Shown here: in pieces, positions 1 to 5,533 of the stretch | Layout of the letters: each line of letters starts with the position of its first letter | Numbering within the stretch: position 1 is the stretch's first letter | NCBI GenBank assembly: GCA_046155615.1 | Contig: JBJXFP010000032.1 | Coordinates: 1 to 5,667, forward strand | Origin: JANNVZ01 sp046155615 | GTDB taxonomy: Bacteria; Bacteroidota; Bacteroidia; Flavobacteriales_D; Sanyastnellaceae | Direction: 5' to 3' | Length of the DNA stretch: 5,667 bases | Notes under the pieces: model-generated | The model's database searches: none | The model's input: the letters and a program-made list of their open reading frames with translations, nothing else | Told to the model about the DNA's origin: nothing | Position numbers and translations under genes: made by a program

Positions 1-300
1 GCACTGATTGTTGTTTTCAAACGCCCATACGAATTGAATACCGATGGAAGTAAACATCAGAATTATTATGTGAACGAAAGTGTAGGCATTGCATGCGGAA
101 TTTTGATTGCCGCCATTCACAATGCGGGCCTGGTCACACTCACACATACTCCAAGTCCTATGAATTTTCTGGAAAAAATTCTTGAACGTCCATCCAACGA
201 AAGAGCATTTCTGTTGATTCCTATTGGATATCCATCAATGGATGCAATGGTTCCGGATATTCATCGCAAAGCATTAGATGAGATTTGCGTGAGGTATTAG
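1..300 (+). CDS. Nitroreductase family protein, C-terminal part (5' end outside window)
   Basis: The reading frame is open from the first base and ends at TAG, giving the last 99 residues of a protein whose family is usually about 200-240 residues. Seen: a run containing YYVNESVGIACGILIAAIHN followed by AGLVTLTHTPSP, then a segment of the form NERAFLLIPIGYP close to the end. Known of the family: this is the distal half of the FMN-binding nitroreductase fold, with the helix that packs at the dimer interface, the small-residue 'GL-T' turn near the flavin, and the terminal strand ending in G-Y/F-P. Such enzymes are cytoplasmic NAD(P)H-dependent flavoproteins that reduce nitro groups, quinones or related electrophiles. 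The substrate cannot be inferred. A TTG at 34 is not a credible start because family-like residues continue upstream of it to the window edge. A fragment of a Crp/Fnr-like regulator lies 122 bases downstream. Confidence 0.88.
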   Translation, partial: ALIVVFKRPYELNTDGSKHQNYYVNESVGIACGILIAAIHNAGLVTLTHTPSPMNFLEKILERPSNERAFLLIPIGYPSMDAMVPDIHRKALDEICVRY

Positions 301-353
301 CAAAACAAGACATTAACACCTGTCGGTTGCTTGCCGTCTTAAACCCAATGCCC

Positions 354-370
354 GCGCTTGCTGGAAGCGC
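354..370. other. Short perfect hairpin after the nitroreductase gene
   Basis: GCGCTT (354-359) and AAGCGC (365-370) form a perfect 6-bp GC-rich stem around a 5-base loop, 54 bases after the nitroreductase stop codon. No T-run follows on either strand, so it does not qualify as a standard intrinsic terminator. It could be a weak or Rho-assisted 3' end signal, or chance. Nothing else was recognised in the 301-422 spacer. Confidence 0.3.
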
Positions 371-422
371 AAACTTGTCCAGACATCATCGATGCTGATA
401 TCACATCACCAAGTTGTAACTC

Positions 423-668
423 ATGCATCCTTTCTTTGTGACACGATTTGATTCTGTGGCAGCAACTCATTTTGACATATTAGAAAACCATCTGCTGAAG
501 GATGGCTCATTTGATAAGAATGACTTTGATTCACTTTGTGATATTTTCAGTCCTGCACCACTTCGCAGGAAGGAGTATTTCAATTCGCCACAACAAATGG
601 AATCACTGTTTTCGATATTGGTTCAAGCAGAAAGTAATATCCGCTTTCAAGTGTTGATGTATTTATGA
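423..668 (+). pseudogene. Truncated N-terminal fragment of a Crp/Fnr-type regulator
   Basis: ATG at 423 opens an 81-codon frame; an in-frame TAA lies immediately before it. Codons 15-53 (465-581) align without gaps to codons 5-43 of the second Crp-like gene at 2177, with 14 of 39 residues identical by eye, including the blocks HLL-D, FDS, IF and the basic L-R/K-R/K-K turn. In full-length relatives this is the N-terminal helix and first strand of the cyclic-nucleotide-binding-like domain. The similarity stops at about base 581, exactly where the convergent gene's stop codon lies (580-582). The remaining 28 codons are antisense to that gene's sorting domain and look non-native. The rest of the sensor domain, the dimer helix and the DNA-binding domain are all absent, so a regulator function is not expected. 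It is probably a remnant left by a deletion or insertion, though a small expressed peptide cannot be excluded. Confidence 0.55.
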
Positions 669-1905
669 AACCCGCTTCAGAAAAGATTTCCATTTGAATC
701 AACCCAACAGCATTCAGAACACTGAGCGAAACATTTTTGCCAAAAGGATGGCGCAAAAAACCAGAACAAGGATTTGGAAATACTTCAAATGAAGCGATAC
801 CCAAATCAATGACCCCCGTGCTTTCAGAGCTTCCGTAAAACACCTGAACTACTTGTTCATTCTCATTATTCAGGTTGGTGAACGCAACTGTGCCATTGCC
901 GCTTGCTGGGAGTTCATCTGTATAGAAATAAAATGTAAACAACAGTGAATCCCCCTCCTCAAGCAACACATCGGTATATGAAGTTTGGGGTGGCAGGCAA
1001 ATGTCAGTACACAAACTTGTGCTCCATGCAGCAGGAATATCAGTTGCAATTCGTTCAACACCAATCAGCACATCTTCCGAAGAATAATTGAACAGCATGG
1101 CATGGGCGTATAGAGTTTCACCTGGTGAACCAGACACTGAACTATCGGCCTCCACCGAAACTGAAAAACTTCCTTCGGCAGTATTCCCACAATCTGGTTC
1201 ATTGGGCAGCGAAATCAGATCCTGCAAATCGCAGAAAATGCTGTCTGGATATTTATGAAACCATGGATGTTTTGCAATCACCACTCCATCCGTACCGATG
1301 AGGTAACCGATGTTTGGTGCAGGCCCAAAGTGTTCAAGCCACTCGTTGCATGTTCCGTCAATGAAAATGGGGAAGGCAATGTTTTCAGCAGCAAGCATAT
1401 TCTCCAGCACAATTCGCCTTTCTGCGTATGTGGTGGGTTGTGCATACAAAATTTCCTCTTCAATGTTGGCTGCACCAGTGTTGACATAACCAAAGTAGGG
1501 CGACACATCTGTGGGGTGCGCTTCAACAGTGTAAATAACAGCCACGGTAAGTTGATCTCCCAGGATGTCGTGAATCGCATTGAGCACATTGATTTTTCCA
1601 CGAAAAACCGGGCAGGTATAACTGGACGAAACCAACAATACAGGTTTGCCTTCGGCTAAAGATTCACTCAGTGTGAAAGCGTTCCCTTCCAGATCATACA
1701 AAGTAAAATCATTCACCAATGAGCCTTGAGGATAACCGATGGATTCATCTATTTCCTGTACGTAGTAATCGCCCGGCTGACACAGTAAATCTTCAGGCTG
1801 CGGTTCCTGATTTAAACCAATATGTTCGAGCAACTGGGCATATCCGAACAGTGGAATGAAAAGCACACTAAATAAAGTCAATCGCATTGTAATAAAGTTT
1901 GTCAT
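580..1905 (-). CDS. Exported deiodinase-like thioredoxin-fold protein with T9SS C-terminal sorting domain
   Basis: 441 residues. Residues 1-24 form a signal peptide with a hydrophobic stretch ending in GYAQ, so cleavage near A23 is plausible; an alternative start at M7 (1887) keeps it intact. Residues about 60-235 form a thioredoxin-like domain: SSSYTCPVF at 93-101 with a single Cys (C98), IYTVEAHPTD at 124-133, and FIDG...EHFGPAPNIGYLI at 181-203. These match in order the iodothyronine deiodinase landmarks (Ser-Cys-Thr-Sec-Pro-Pro-Phe, then Tyr-Ile-x-Glu-Ala-His, then the A-P-x-x-Tyr stretch), with Cys where animals have selenocysteine. Residues about 245-358 look like an Ig-type beta domain with a C299/C303 pair. 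Residues about 372-441 are a T9SS type A sorting domain, with FPNP at 376-379 and the LESGYYFLL strand at 419-427. Inferred: it crosses the inner membrane by Sec and is then released or anchored at the cell surface by T9SS. Deiodination is not implied; a peroxiredoxin-like or other thiol role is as likely. Its 3' end overlaps the truncated regulator fragment on the other strand. Confidence 0.88.
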   Translation of the reverse strand: MTNFITMRLTLFSVLFIPLFGYAQLLEHIGLNQEPQPEDLLCQPGDYYVQEIDESIGYPQGSLVNDFTLYDLEGNAFTLSESLAEGKPVLLVSSSYTCPVFRGKINVLNAIHDILGDQLTVAVIYTVEAHPTDVSPYFGYVNTGAANIEEEILYAQPTTYAERRIVLENMLAAENIAFPIFIDGTCNEWLEHFGPAPNIGYLIGTDGVVIAKHPWFHKYPDSIFCDLQDLISLPNEPDCGNTAEGSFSVSVEADSSVSGSPGETLYAHAMLFNYSSEDVLIGVERIATDIPAAWSTSLCTDICLPPQTSYTDVLLEEGDSLLFTFYFYTDELPASGNGTVAFTNLNNENEQVVQVFYGSSESTGVIDLGIASFEVFPNPCSGFLRHPFGKNVSLSVLNAVGLIQMEIFSEAGFINTSTLESGYYFLLEPISKTVIPFVVAN

Positions 1906-1911
1906 TTGATG

Positions 1912-1917
1912 CTTCCT
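1912..1917 (-). promoter_or_regulatory. Shine-Dalgarno-like site for the T9SS-exported protein gene
   Basis: Read on the minus strand, AGGAAG lies 6 bases before the ATG at 1905. This supports that start over the internal ATG at 1887. It stands out because the plus-strand genes in this window have A-rich leaders with no purine-rich SD core. Confidence 0.5.
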
Positions 1918-1984
1918 AATAGAAAGGGTTTAATGAAGTATGTACAATTTTGATAGTCTGACGATTTTCATTTTGTGTTATGTG

Positions 1985-2018
1985 CAGCCGTGAGTTTCGG
2001 CTGTTCTTTCCGAAAGAA
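1985..2018. other. Adjacent hairpin and 15-base palindrome in the spacer upstream of the T9SS gene
   Basis: CAGCCG (1985-1990) and CGGCTG (1998-2003) form a 6-bp stem with a 7-base loop. Directly abutting it, 2004-2018 reads TTCTTTCCGAAAGAA, a perfect 7+1+7 palindrome. The pair lies 80-113 bases upstream of the minus-strand start and about 160-190 bases upstream of the Crp-like gene. A symmetric site in a divergent spacer could be an operator, and the stem plus following T-rich arm could act as a weak plus-strand terminator. No specific protein can be assigned. Apart from these and the element at 2108, nothing else was recognised in 1906-2176. Confidence 0.35.
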
Positions 2019-2107
2019 AGTATTCGGTAACAAATTACAATGCATTGATGAAATCCACTTCCTGCCTCGCTTAACGCGAAAGTGATAAATGAGAGCGAAC
2101 ATTGGAA

Positions 2108-2115
2108 TAGATTTG
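2108..2115 (+). promoter_or_regulatory. Possible Bacteroidota-type -7 promoter element upstream of the Crp-like gene
   Basis: TAGATTTG fits the TAnnTTTG consensus of the -7 element recognised by the primary sigma factor of Bacteroidota. It ends 61 bases before the ATG at 2177. No convincing TTG/TTTG -33 element is visible at the expected distance (around 2083-2090), which lowers confidence. GCGAACA occurs on either side of it (2095-2101 and 2120-2126). Confidence 0.3.
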
Positions 2116-2176
2116 AACCGCGAACACACCAAAATTCAAATATGAGTTTGAGTCTTTCGCTCAGATTAACTCCGCA

Positions 2177-2782
2177 ATGATTGAATCAGAATCTCTAAAT
2201 ATTCTCCGGCTGCATTTGTTGAGAGACATCCCGGTTCCTCCTGCCGAGTTCGACTCCTTCGCCACCATTTTCAAATTGCAAAGCCTGAAGAAGAAACAAT
2301 TCTTCCTTCACCAAAACGACTTGTAAGTGGAATTCGCCTTTGTTTCCGCTGGCTGTCTTCGTGCATTCAACACGGAAAAGAATGGTGATGAATACACACT
2401 CTATTTTGCTTTTGCGGAATGGTGGATTGGCGACAAGACAAGTTTTTACAGCAATACTCCCGCACGATTCAGCACGCAGGCTATAGAGGATTCCACATTG
2501 CTTGTAGCGCGAAAAGAAAAATGGGAATGGGCGTTGGCCAATGTTCCCTTTTTCGAAAAATGGTACCGCGACAAAACACGCAAGTCGTATGAGGCAACGC
2601 AACAAAGACTGATGGATGCACATGCTGAAACCGCTGAGGAAAAGTACATCAAACTTCTGGAGGAAGCTCCTGAAATTGTGCAACGTATTCCACAACACTA
2701 CATCGCGTCATACCTTGGCATTAAACCGCAATCGCTCAGCCGCATTCGCAAAAATCTTTTCCAGCCGGGGAAGAATTCTTGA
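2177..2782 (+). pseudogene. Crp/Fnr-type transcriptional regulator interrupted by an in-frame TAA
   Basis: ATG at 2177 starts a frame of 49 codons that ends in TAA (2324-2326) and then continues in the same frame for 151 codons to TGA at 2782. Joined, it is about 200 residues, the normal size for short Crp/Fnr-like regulators of Bacteroidota. Codons 1-49 give the N-terminal helix and first strand (HLLRDIPVPPAEFDSF...SLKKKQFFLHQ). After the stop come the FVSAGCLRAF strand-turn (joint residues 55-64) typical of the cNMP-binding-like barrel, the rest of the barrel, a dimer helix (about 135-160) and a C-terminal helix-turn-helix (about 171-195, with IPQHYIASYLGIKPQSLSRI). Because both halves share one frame, a substitution rather than an indel created the stop. 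A GTG follows the TAA immediately (2327), but starting there would remove a core part of the barrel. Either the gene is inactive, the base is a sequencing error, or a truncated product is made. The intact form would be a cytoplasmic DNA-binding regulator; its position before the cupin gene suggests, but does not prove, control of the downstream genes. Confidence 0.8.
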
Positions 2783-2909
2783 CACCACATTTCGCCTGTC
2801 AGCGATTTTACTCATTCTCAAATTAGTTAACCGATGTGCATGACTTGGGGTATTTGAAAAACGGTTGTTTGCTGCGTTCAAATCAATCAACAAAAAAAAT
2901 CAAAACGCA

Positions 2910-3374
2910 ATGCAAACAACAAATCAGAAAGCCACAGTGGTGGCCGCAGCAGAGGGAAGGCAGTTCAACGTGCTTGGACATGCAATCACGCTCAAACTTT
3001 CGCGCACGGAAACCAATGGCAACTACTACGTATTCGAAGTGATAACACCTCCAGGGCATGGCATACCTCCACATGTGCATGACCGCGAGGATGAAATCAT
3101 CCATGTGATCGAAGGCGAATTCCTGATCACACTTGGCGACAAACAATTCACCGCCAATGCGGGTTCTGAAATTTTCTTTCCAAGGCACACACCGCATGCC
3201 TTCCAGAATGTGGGGAGCGGTGCTGGAAAAACTGATTGGGTGGTGGCGCCTGGCGGAAATTTCGAAGATTTTTTCGACAAGCTCGCTTCGCTGCCTGCCG
3301 GACCGCCTGACATGCAAAGAGTCGCGGAAATTTTTGCGCAGCATGGAATGGAAATTCTTATGCAACCCGCATAG
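2910..3374 (+). CDS. Small single-domain cupin protein
   Basis: 154 residues from ATG at 2910. An upstream in-frame ATG at 2865 would add 15 low-complexity, Lys/Asn-rich residues encoded by what looks like the A-rich leader, so the later start is preferred. Seen: cupin motif 1, HVHDREDE with H55, H57 and E62 and then G69, and cupin motif 2, GSEIFFPRHTPHAFQN (85-100) with H96. All four usual metal ligands (His, His, Glu, His) are present, so metal binding is plausible. The domain spans about residues 40-110; the C-terminal helix-rich tail (116-154) contains FEDFFDKLASLP and is common in short cupin_2 proteins. Cupins of this size include dioxygenases, isomerases and sugar- or metabolite-binding proteins, and none can be chosen here. 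It lies 127 bases after the damaged Crp-like gene and has its own terminator, so it is probably a separate transcript or the end of one that began with the regulator. Confidence 0.87.
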   Translation: MQTTNQKATVVAAAEGRQFNVLGHAITLKLSRTETNGNYYVFEVITPPGHGIPPHVHDREDEIIHVIEGEFLITLGDKQFTANAGSEIFFPRHTPHAFQNVGSGAGKTDWVVAPGGNFEDFFDKLASLPAGPPDMQRVAEIFAQHGMEILMQPA

Positions 3375-3397
3375 GTTTTCATGTGATTTCGATTTGA

Positions 3398-3429
3398 GAA
3401 AGCGCCTGTTATCCACAGGCGTTTTCTTT
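3398..3429 (+). terminator. Intrinsic terminator after the cupin gene
   Basis: CGCCTGT (3403-3409) pairs with ACAGGCG (3415-3421) around a 5-base loop. The stem extends outwards by GAAAG (3398-3402) against TTTTC (3422-3426), with one G-T wobble, giving about 12 bp. T-rich sequence overlaps and follows the right arm, and the stem begins 23 bases after the cupin stop. The remaining spacer to the next gene (3430-3626) contains only short inverted repeats (for example 3468-3473 with 3488-3493) and an A-rich leader; no gene was recognised. Confidence 0.75.
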
Positions 3430-3626
3430 GACAAAATGTTTTATTTGCCCGAAGGGCCTTCAGTTATGAAGCCATGATGTGTTGGCGGGCTTCAGGACGT
3501 GGGGAGCAAAAAATATTTTCATCCTCATGTCCAAATCCCGATTCCTAGTTCGTCATTGTCATGATTGAGGCAAAAAAACTCAAGCAACAAATCAAAAATT
3601 CATAATTCAATAAATCAAAAAGTATA

Positions 3627-4034
3627 ATGACAAACAAGGAAATCGCGAAAGCATGGTTCGCAAACATTGACAAGAAGGATTTTTCCGCGGTGCGCAGCCT
3701 CATGCATGCTGACCACAAATTCCACAACCCTATGACTCCCGAAGCTGTCGGCCCCGATGAACACATCGGCATGATGACCATGATGACGGGCTCGTTCGAA
3801 GGCGAACACAAGGTGGAGCTTGTACTGGAAGATGCAACGCACGCTATAGTTCGTGGACGCTGGGTGGGTAAACACACAGGCGAGTTCAATGGAATTTCTG
3901 CTACTGGAAATGACGTGAACTTCACGTTCATTGACATCTTCGAAATTGTGGATGGCAAGGTGCGCAAAGAAGCATTTGAAATGAACGGCATGGCCATGAT
4001 GGCGCAACTTGGGGCCGTTCCTGCACATGCATAA
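3627..4034 (+). CDS. SnoaL-like / ester cyclase-type NTF2-fold protein
   Basis: 135 residues, usual for this family. Seen: an N-terminal helix with AKAWFANIDKKDFSAVRSLM, then HADHKFHNP (27-35), VRGRWVGKHTGEFNGISATG (75-94), and the closing strand pair FIDIFEIVDGKVRKEAFEMN (101-120). This order (helix, H-x-x-N-P, R-x-x-x-x-G-x-H-x-G-x-F-x-G-I-x-A/P-T-G, then F-E-I-x-D-G-K-V) is that of SnoaL-like ester cyclases with an NTF2-type cone fold. Known members range from polyketide cyclases to proteins of unknown role, so an actual cyclase activity should not be assumed. The ATG at 3627 follows a long A-rich leader with no SD sequence. It is the first gene after the cupin terminator and likely the head of the five-gene run, with any promoter in 3430-3600. 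The 98-base spacer after it carries a large inverted repeat. Confidence 0.85.
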   Translation: MTNKEIAKAWFANIDKKDFSAVRSLMHADHKFHNPMTPEAVGPDEHIGMMTMMTGSFEGEHKVELVLEDATHAIVRGRWVGKHTGEFNGISATGNDVNFTFIDIFEIVDGKVRKEAFEMNGMAMMAQLGAVPAHA

Positions 4035-4044
4035 CTGAAATAAT

Positions 4045-4117
4045 CAGACGGAGGCACAACGCGTGGTAAAATTGCAATGAGAATTGCTCGCTTATTTACC
4101 CTTAGTGCCTCCGTTTG
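4045..4117. repeat. Three-tier nested inverted repeat between the SnoaL-like and SRPBCC genes
   Basis: The outer arms ACGGAGGCAC (4048-4057) and GTGCCTCCGT (4105-4114) are perfectly complementary over 10 bp and extend by CAG (4045-4047) against TTG (4115-4117), with one G-T wobble, to 13 bp. Inside, GGTAAA (4065-4070) pairs with TTTACC (4095-4100). At the tip, GCAAT (4074-4078) pairs with ATTGC (4083-4087) around GAGA, a GNRA-type tetraloop. The 73-base element ends 15 bases before the ATG at 4133. It could be an intercistronic RNA structure affecting mRNA stability or translation, an attenuator or terminator (only a short T-run follows), or a tiny mobile or extragenic palindromic element. 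No flanking target duplication was seen. Confidence 0.7.
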
Positions 4118-4132
4118 AAAAAAACAAAACCC

Positions 4133-4570
4133 ATGTCCTATTCAATCAAACATCTTTTTCACATCAACGCAAAACGCAGCGATGTATTCAAAGCCATCAG
4201 CACCATCGAAGGATTGGCAAACTGGTGGACTGTGCAAACCACCGGCAGTAGCGCAGTTGGCGATGTCATCCAATTTCGTTTCGACTCGGCTGGCGGGCCG
4301 GATATGAAGGTAACTTCTGTGAAGGAAAACGAAAGTGCCACATGGGAGTGTATTGCAAGTCCGCACGGATGGACTGGGCATACATTCACCTTTGCCCTCG
4401 ATGAAAACGATAGCAAAACACGCGTCCGTTTTTCTCATGACGGCTGGAAAGAGCAAGATGATTTTCACGCCATCTGCTGTTTCAGCTGGGGCCGATACAT
4501 GGAGAGTCTTCGCCAACTTTGCCAAACAGGAAAGGGTGAATCTTTCGGAAGTCCCGGCTACCGCAAATAA
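4133..4570 (+). CDS. SRPBCC-fold protein (AHSA1/START-like)
   Basis: 145 residues from ATG at 4133. A TTG at 4115 in the same frame would add six residues but lies in the right arm of the inverted repeat, so ATG is preferred. Seen: MSYSIKHLFHINAKRSDVFK (1-20) as first strand and helix; IEGLANWWT (25-33), the family's loop ending in W-W; VGDVIQFRF (42-50); SATWEC (68-73); HTFTFALDE (83-91) and TRVRFSHDGW (96-105); and a C-terminal helix with CFSWGRYMESLRQLCQTGKG (116-135). This is the helix-grip fold of SRPBCC proteins related to the C-terminal domain of the Hsp90 activator Aha1. The fold makes a deep hydrophobic ligand pocket, and bacterial members are mostly uncharacterised. The protein lacks any signal peptide and is likely cytosolic. 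It is 46 bases from the next gene and probably co-transcribed with it. Confidence 0.87.
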   Translation: MSYSIKHLFHINAKRSDVFKAISTIEGLANWWTVQTTGSSAVGDVIQFRFDSAGGPDMKVTSVKENESATWECIASPHGWTGHTFTFALDENDSKTRVRFSHDGWKEQDDFHAICCFSWGRYMESLRQLCQTGKGESFGSPGYRK

Positions 4571-4616
4571 TTTGCAGACCTTTTTTTCAAATCAACAATT
4601 CAAAAAAATAAAACTC

Positions 4617-5099
4617 ATGTCAAAATCAATTCAACATCTCATCAACCAATACAACCTCCAGACGAGGTTGTTCAATAACGCAACTGTGGGTATCAGCGAT
4701 GAACAATCCGAGAAGAGGATGAGCGCAGATACCAATCCGATTGCGTGGCTCACGGGCCATACAGTTTCCACTCGCTTCATGCTTGCAGGCGCACTTGGCC
4801 TCCAGGAGTCCGAGCCGTTTCCTGATTTGTTTCAAAACGGAAAAGGCGCTGATGCAAACTCGAAGTATCCATCCATGAACGCATTGACCAAAGATTGGAA
4901 TTCGATTTCCGAAAAAGTTGGCAAAGCGCTGAGTGCATTAAGCGAAGAAGCGATTGCCACCAAAATGCCAAGGCCGGTTCCAACTGGTGAAACACTGGGA
5001 GATTTCATTTCCTTCCTCATGCATCACGAGGCATATACCATCGGTCAGTTGGGAATCTACAGGAGGTTTCATGGACTGGAAGCAATGAAGTATGACTAA
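4617..5099 (+). CDS. DinB-like four-helix protein
   Basis: 160 residues from ATG at 4617. The frame is open upstream to 4335, but that part overlaps the SRPBCC gene in another frame and has no family-like residues; the ATG after an A-rich leader is the natural start. Seen: an N-terminal helix (SIQHLINQYNLQTRLFNNAT), NPIAWLTGHTVSTRFMLAG (40-58) with H48, a Pro/Thr linker (118-126), and FLMHHEAYTIGQLGIYRR (133-150) with H136/H137. In DinB/YfiT-like four-helix bundles three His residues usually bind a metal; here H48 and H136 or H137 are present but the third position (T141, in HEAYTIGQ) is Thr. Members include thiol-S-transferases such as mycothiol- or bacillithiol-dependent enzymes, and many of unknown role. 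The name DinB comes from the DNA-damage-inducible Bacillus gene, and no such regulation can be claimed here. Confidence 0.86.
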   Translation: MSKSIQHLINQYNLQTRLFNNATVGISDEQSEKRMSADTNPIAWLTGHTVSTRFMLAGALGLQESEPFPDLFQNGKGADANSKYPSMNALTKDWNSISEKVGKALSALSEEAIATKMPRPVPTGETLGDFISFLMHHEAYTIGQLGIYRRFHGLEAMKYD

Positions 5100-5157
5100 T
5101 CGTTTCACGAACAAATCCAATCAATAAATAATCACAACCAACAAAAACAAAGTCACA

Positions 5158-5499
5158 ATGAAAAAATTTATCGTAATCTATCACGCGCCCTTTTCGGCTG
5201 CTCAACAAATGGCAAGCGCCACCAAAGAAGAACAAGCAAAAGGCATGGAGGGCTGGATGAACTGGGCTCAGAAATGCGGCAACCAATTGGTTGACATGGG
5301 TGCGCCCCTCATGGGCGGACAGGCACTTGCAACGAACGGTGCAAGTAGCAACAGCAACAAAGACGTAACAGGGTATTCCGTATTGCAGGCAAATGACATG
5401 AAAGAAGCAATTTCTCTTCTTCAAGGACATCCTCACCTGGCCTACGGAGCTGCCTGCACTATCGAAGTACACGAGGCTATGCCCATTCCAGGAATGTAA
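5158..5499 (+). CDS. YCII-related (dimeric alpha-beta barrel) protein
   Basis: 113 residues starting at ATG 5158, 58 bases after the DinB-like gene. Seen: first strand MKKFIVIYHA (1-10); a helix with EEQAKGMEGWMNWAQKCGNQ (24-43); LVDMGAPLMGGQAL (44-57), the strand that introduces the substrate pocket in this family; GYSVLQANDMKEAISLLQGH (72-91), the second beta-alpha unit; and the closing HPHLAYGAACTIEVHEAMPI (91-110). The order and the ending I-E-V-x-E-x-x-P are those of YCII/DGPF-type proteins with a ferredoxin-like dimeric barrel. Their biochemical roles are mostly unknown; in many genomes they sit near sigma factors or VOC, SRPBCC and DinB genes, as here. Cytosolic, with no signal sequence. 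The Ser/Asn-rich stretch 60-69 is probably a loop. Confidence 0.86.
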   Translation: MKKFIVIYHAPFSAAQQMASATKEEQAKGMEGWMNWAQKCGNQLVDMGAPLMGGQALATNGASSNSNKDVTGYSVLQANDMKEAISLLQGHPHLAYGAACTIEVHEAMPIPGM

Positions 5500-5533
5500 T
5501 ATCAACTTTTAGTAAACTCAATAAGAATACAAA

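Noticed and set aside
1255..1659. Plus-strand open frame opposite the T9SS-exported protein gene
   Set aside because: It lies wholly within a gene with clear domain motifs on the other strand and has no recognisable motif of its own.
3409..3417. TTATCCACA, a perfect DnaA-box match
   Set aside because: A single copy lying inside the loop and stem of the cupin terminator; no cluster of boxes, no AT-rich unwinding region and no dnaA/dnaN genes, so it is not an origin.
2883..3434. Long minus-strand open frame opposite the cupin gene
   Set aside because: It mirrors the cupin codons, is rich in Cys/His/Arg without a recognisable domain, and runs through the terminator; a shadow frame.
3435..3477. 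Short frame reading LPEGPSVMKP, reminiscent of the MPEGPS start of Fpg/Nei glycosylases
   Set aside because: Only about six residues agree, a stop follows at once and no further glycosylase-like residues appear in any plus-strand frame; probably chance.
3447..3493. Small inverted repeats (GCCC-GAA-GGGC; GAAGCC with GGCTTC) as a second terminator or RNA element
   Set aside because: Stems are only 4-6 bp with alternative pairings and no T-run; a strong terminator already lies just upstream.
4335..4616. Upstream extension of the DinB-like frame through the SRPBCC gene, suggesting a fusion or frameshift product
   Set aside because: The extra 94 residues are read out of frame across a well-conserved SRPBCC gene and show no family-like pattern; an ATG with a normal leader exists at 4617.
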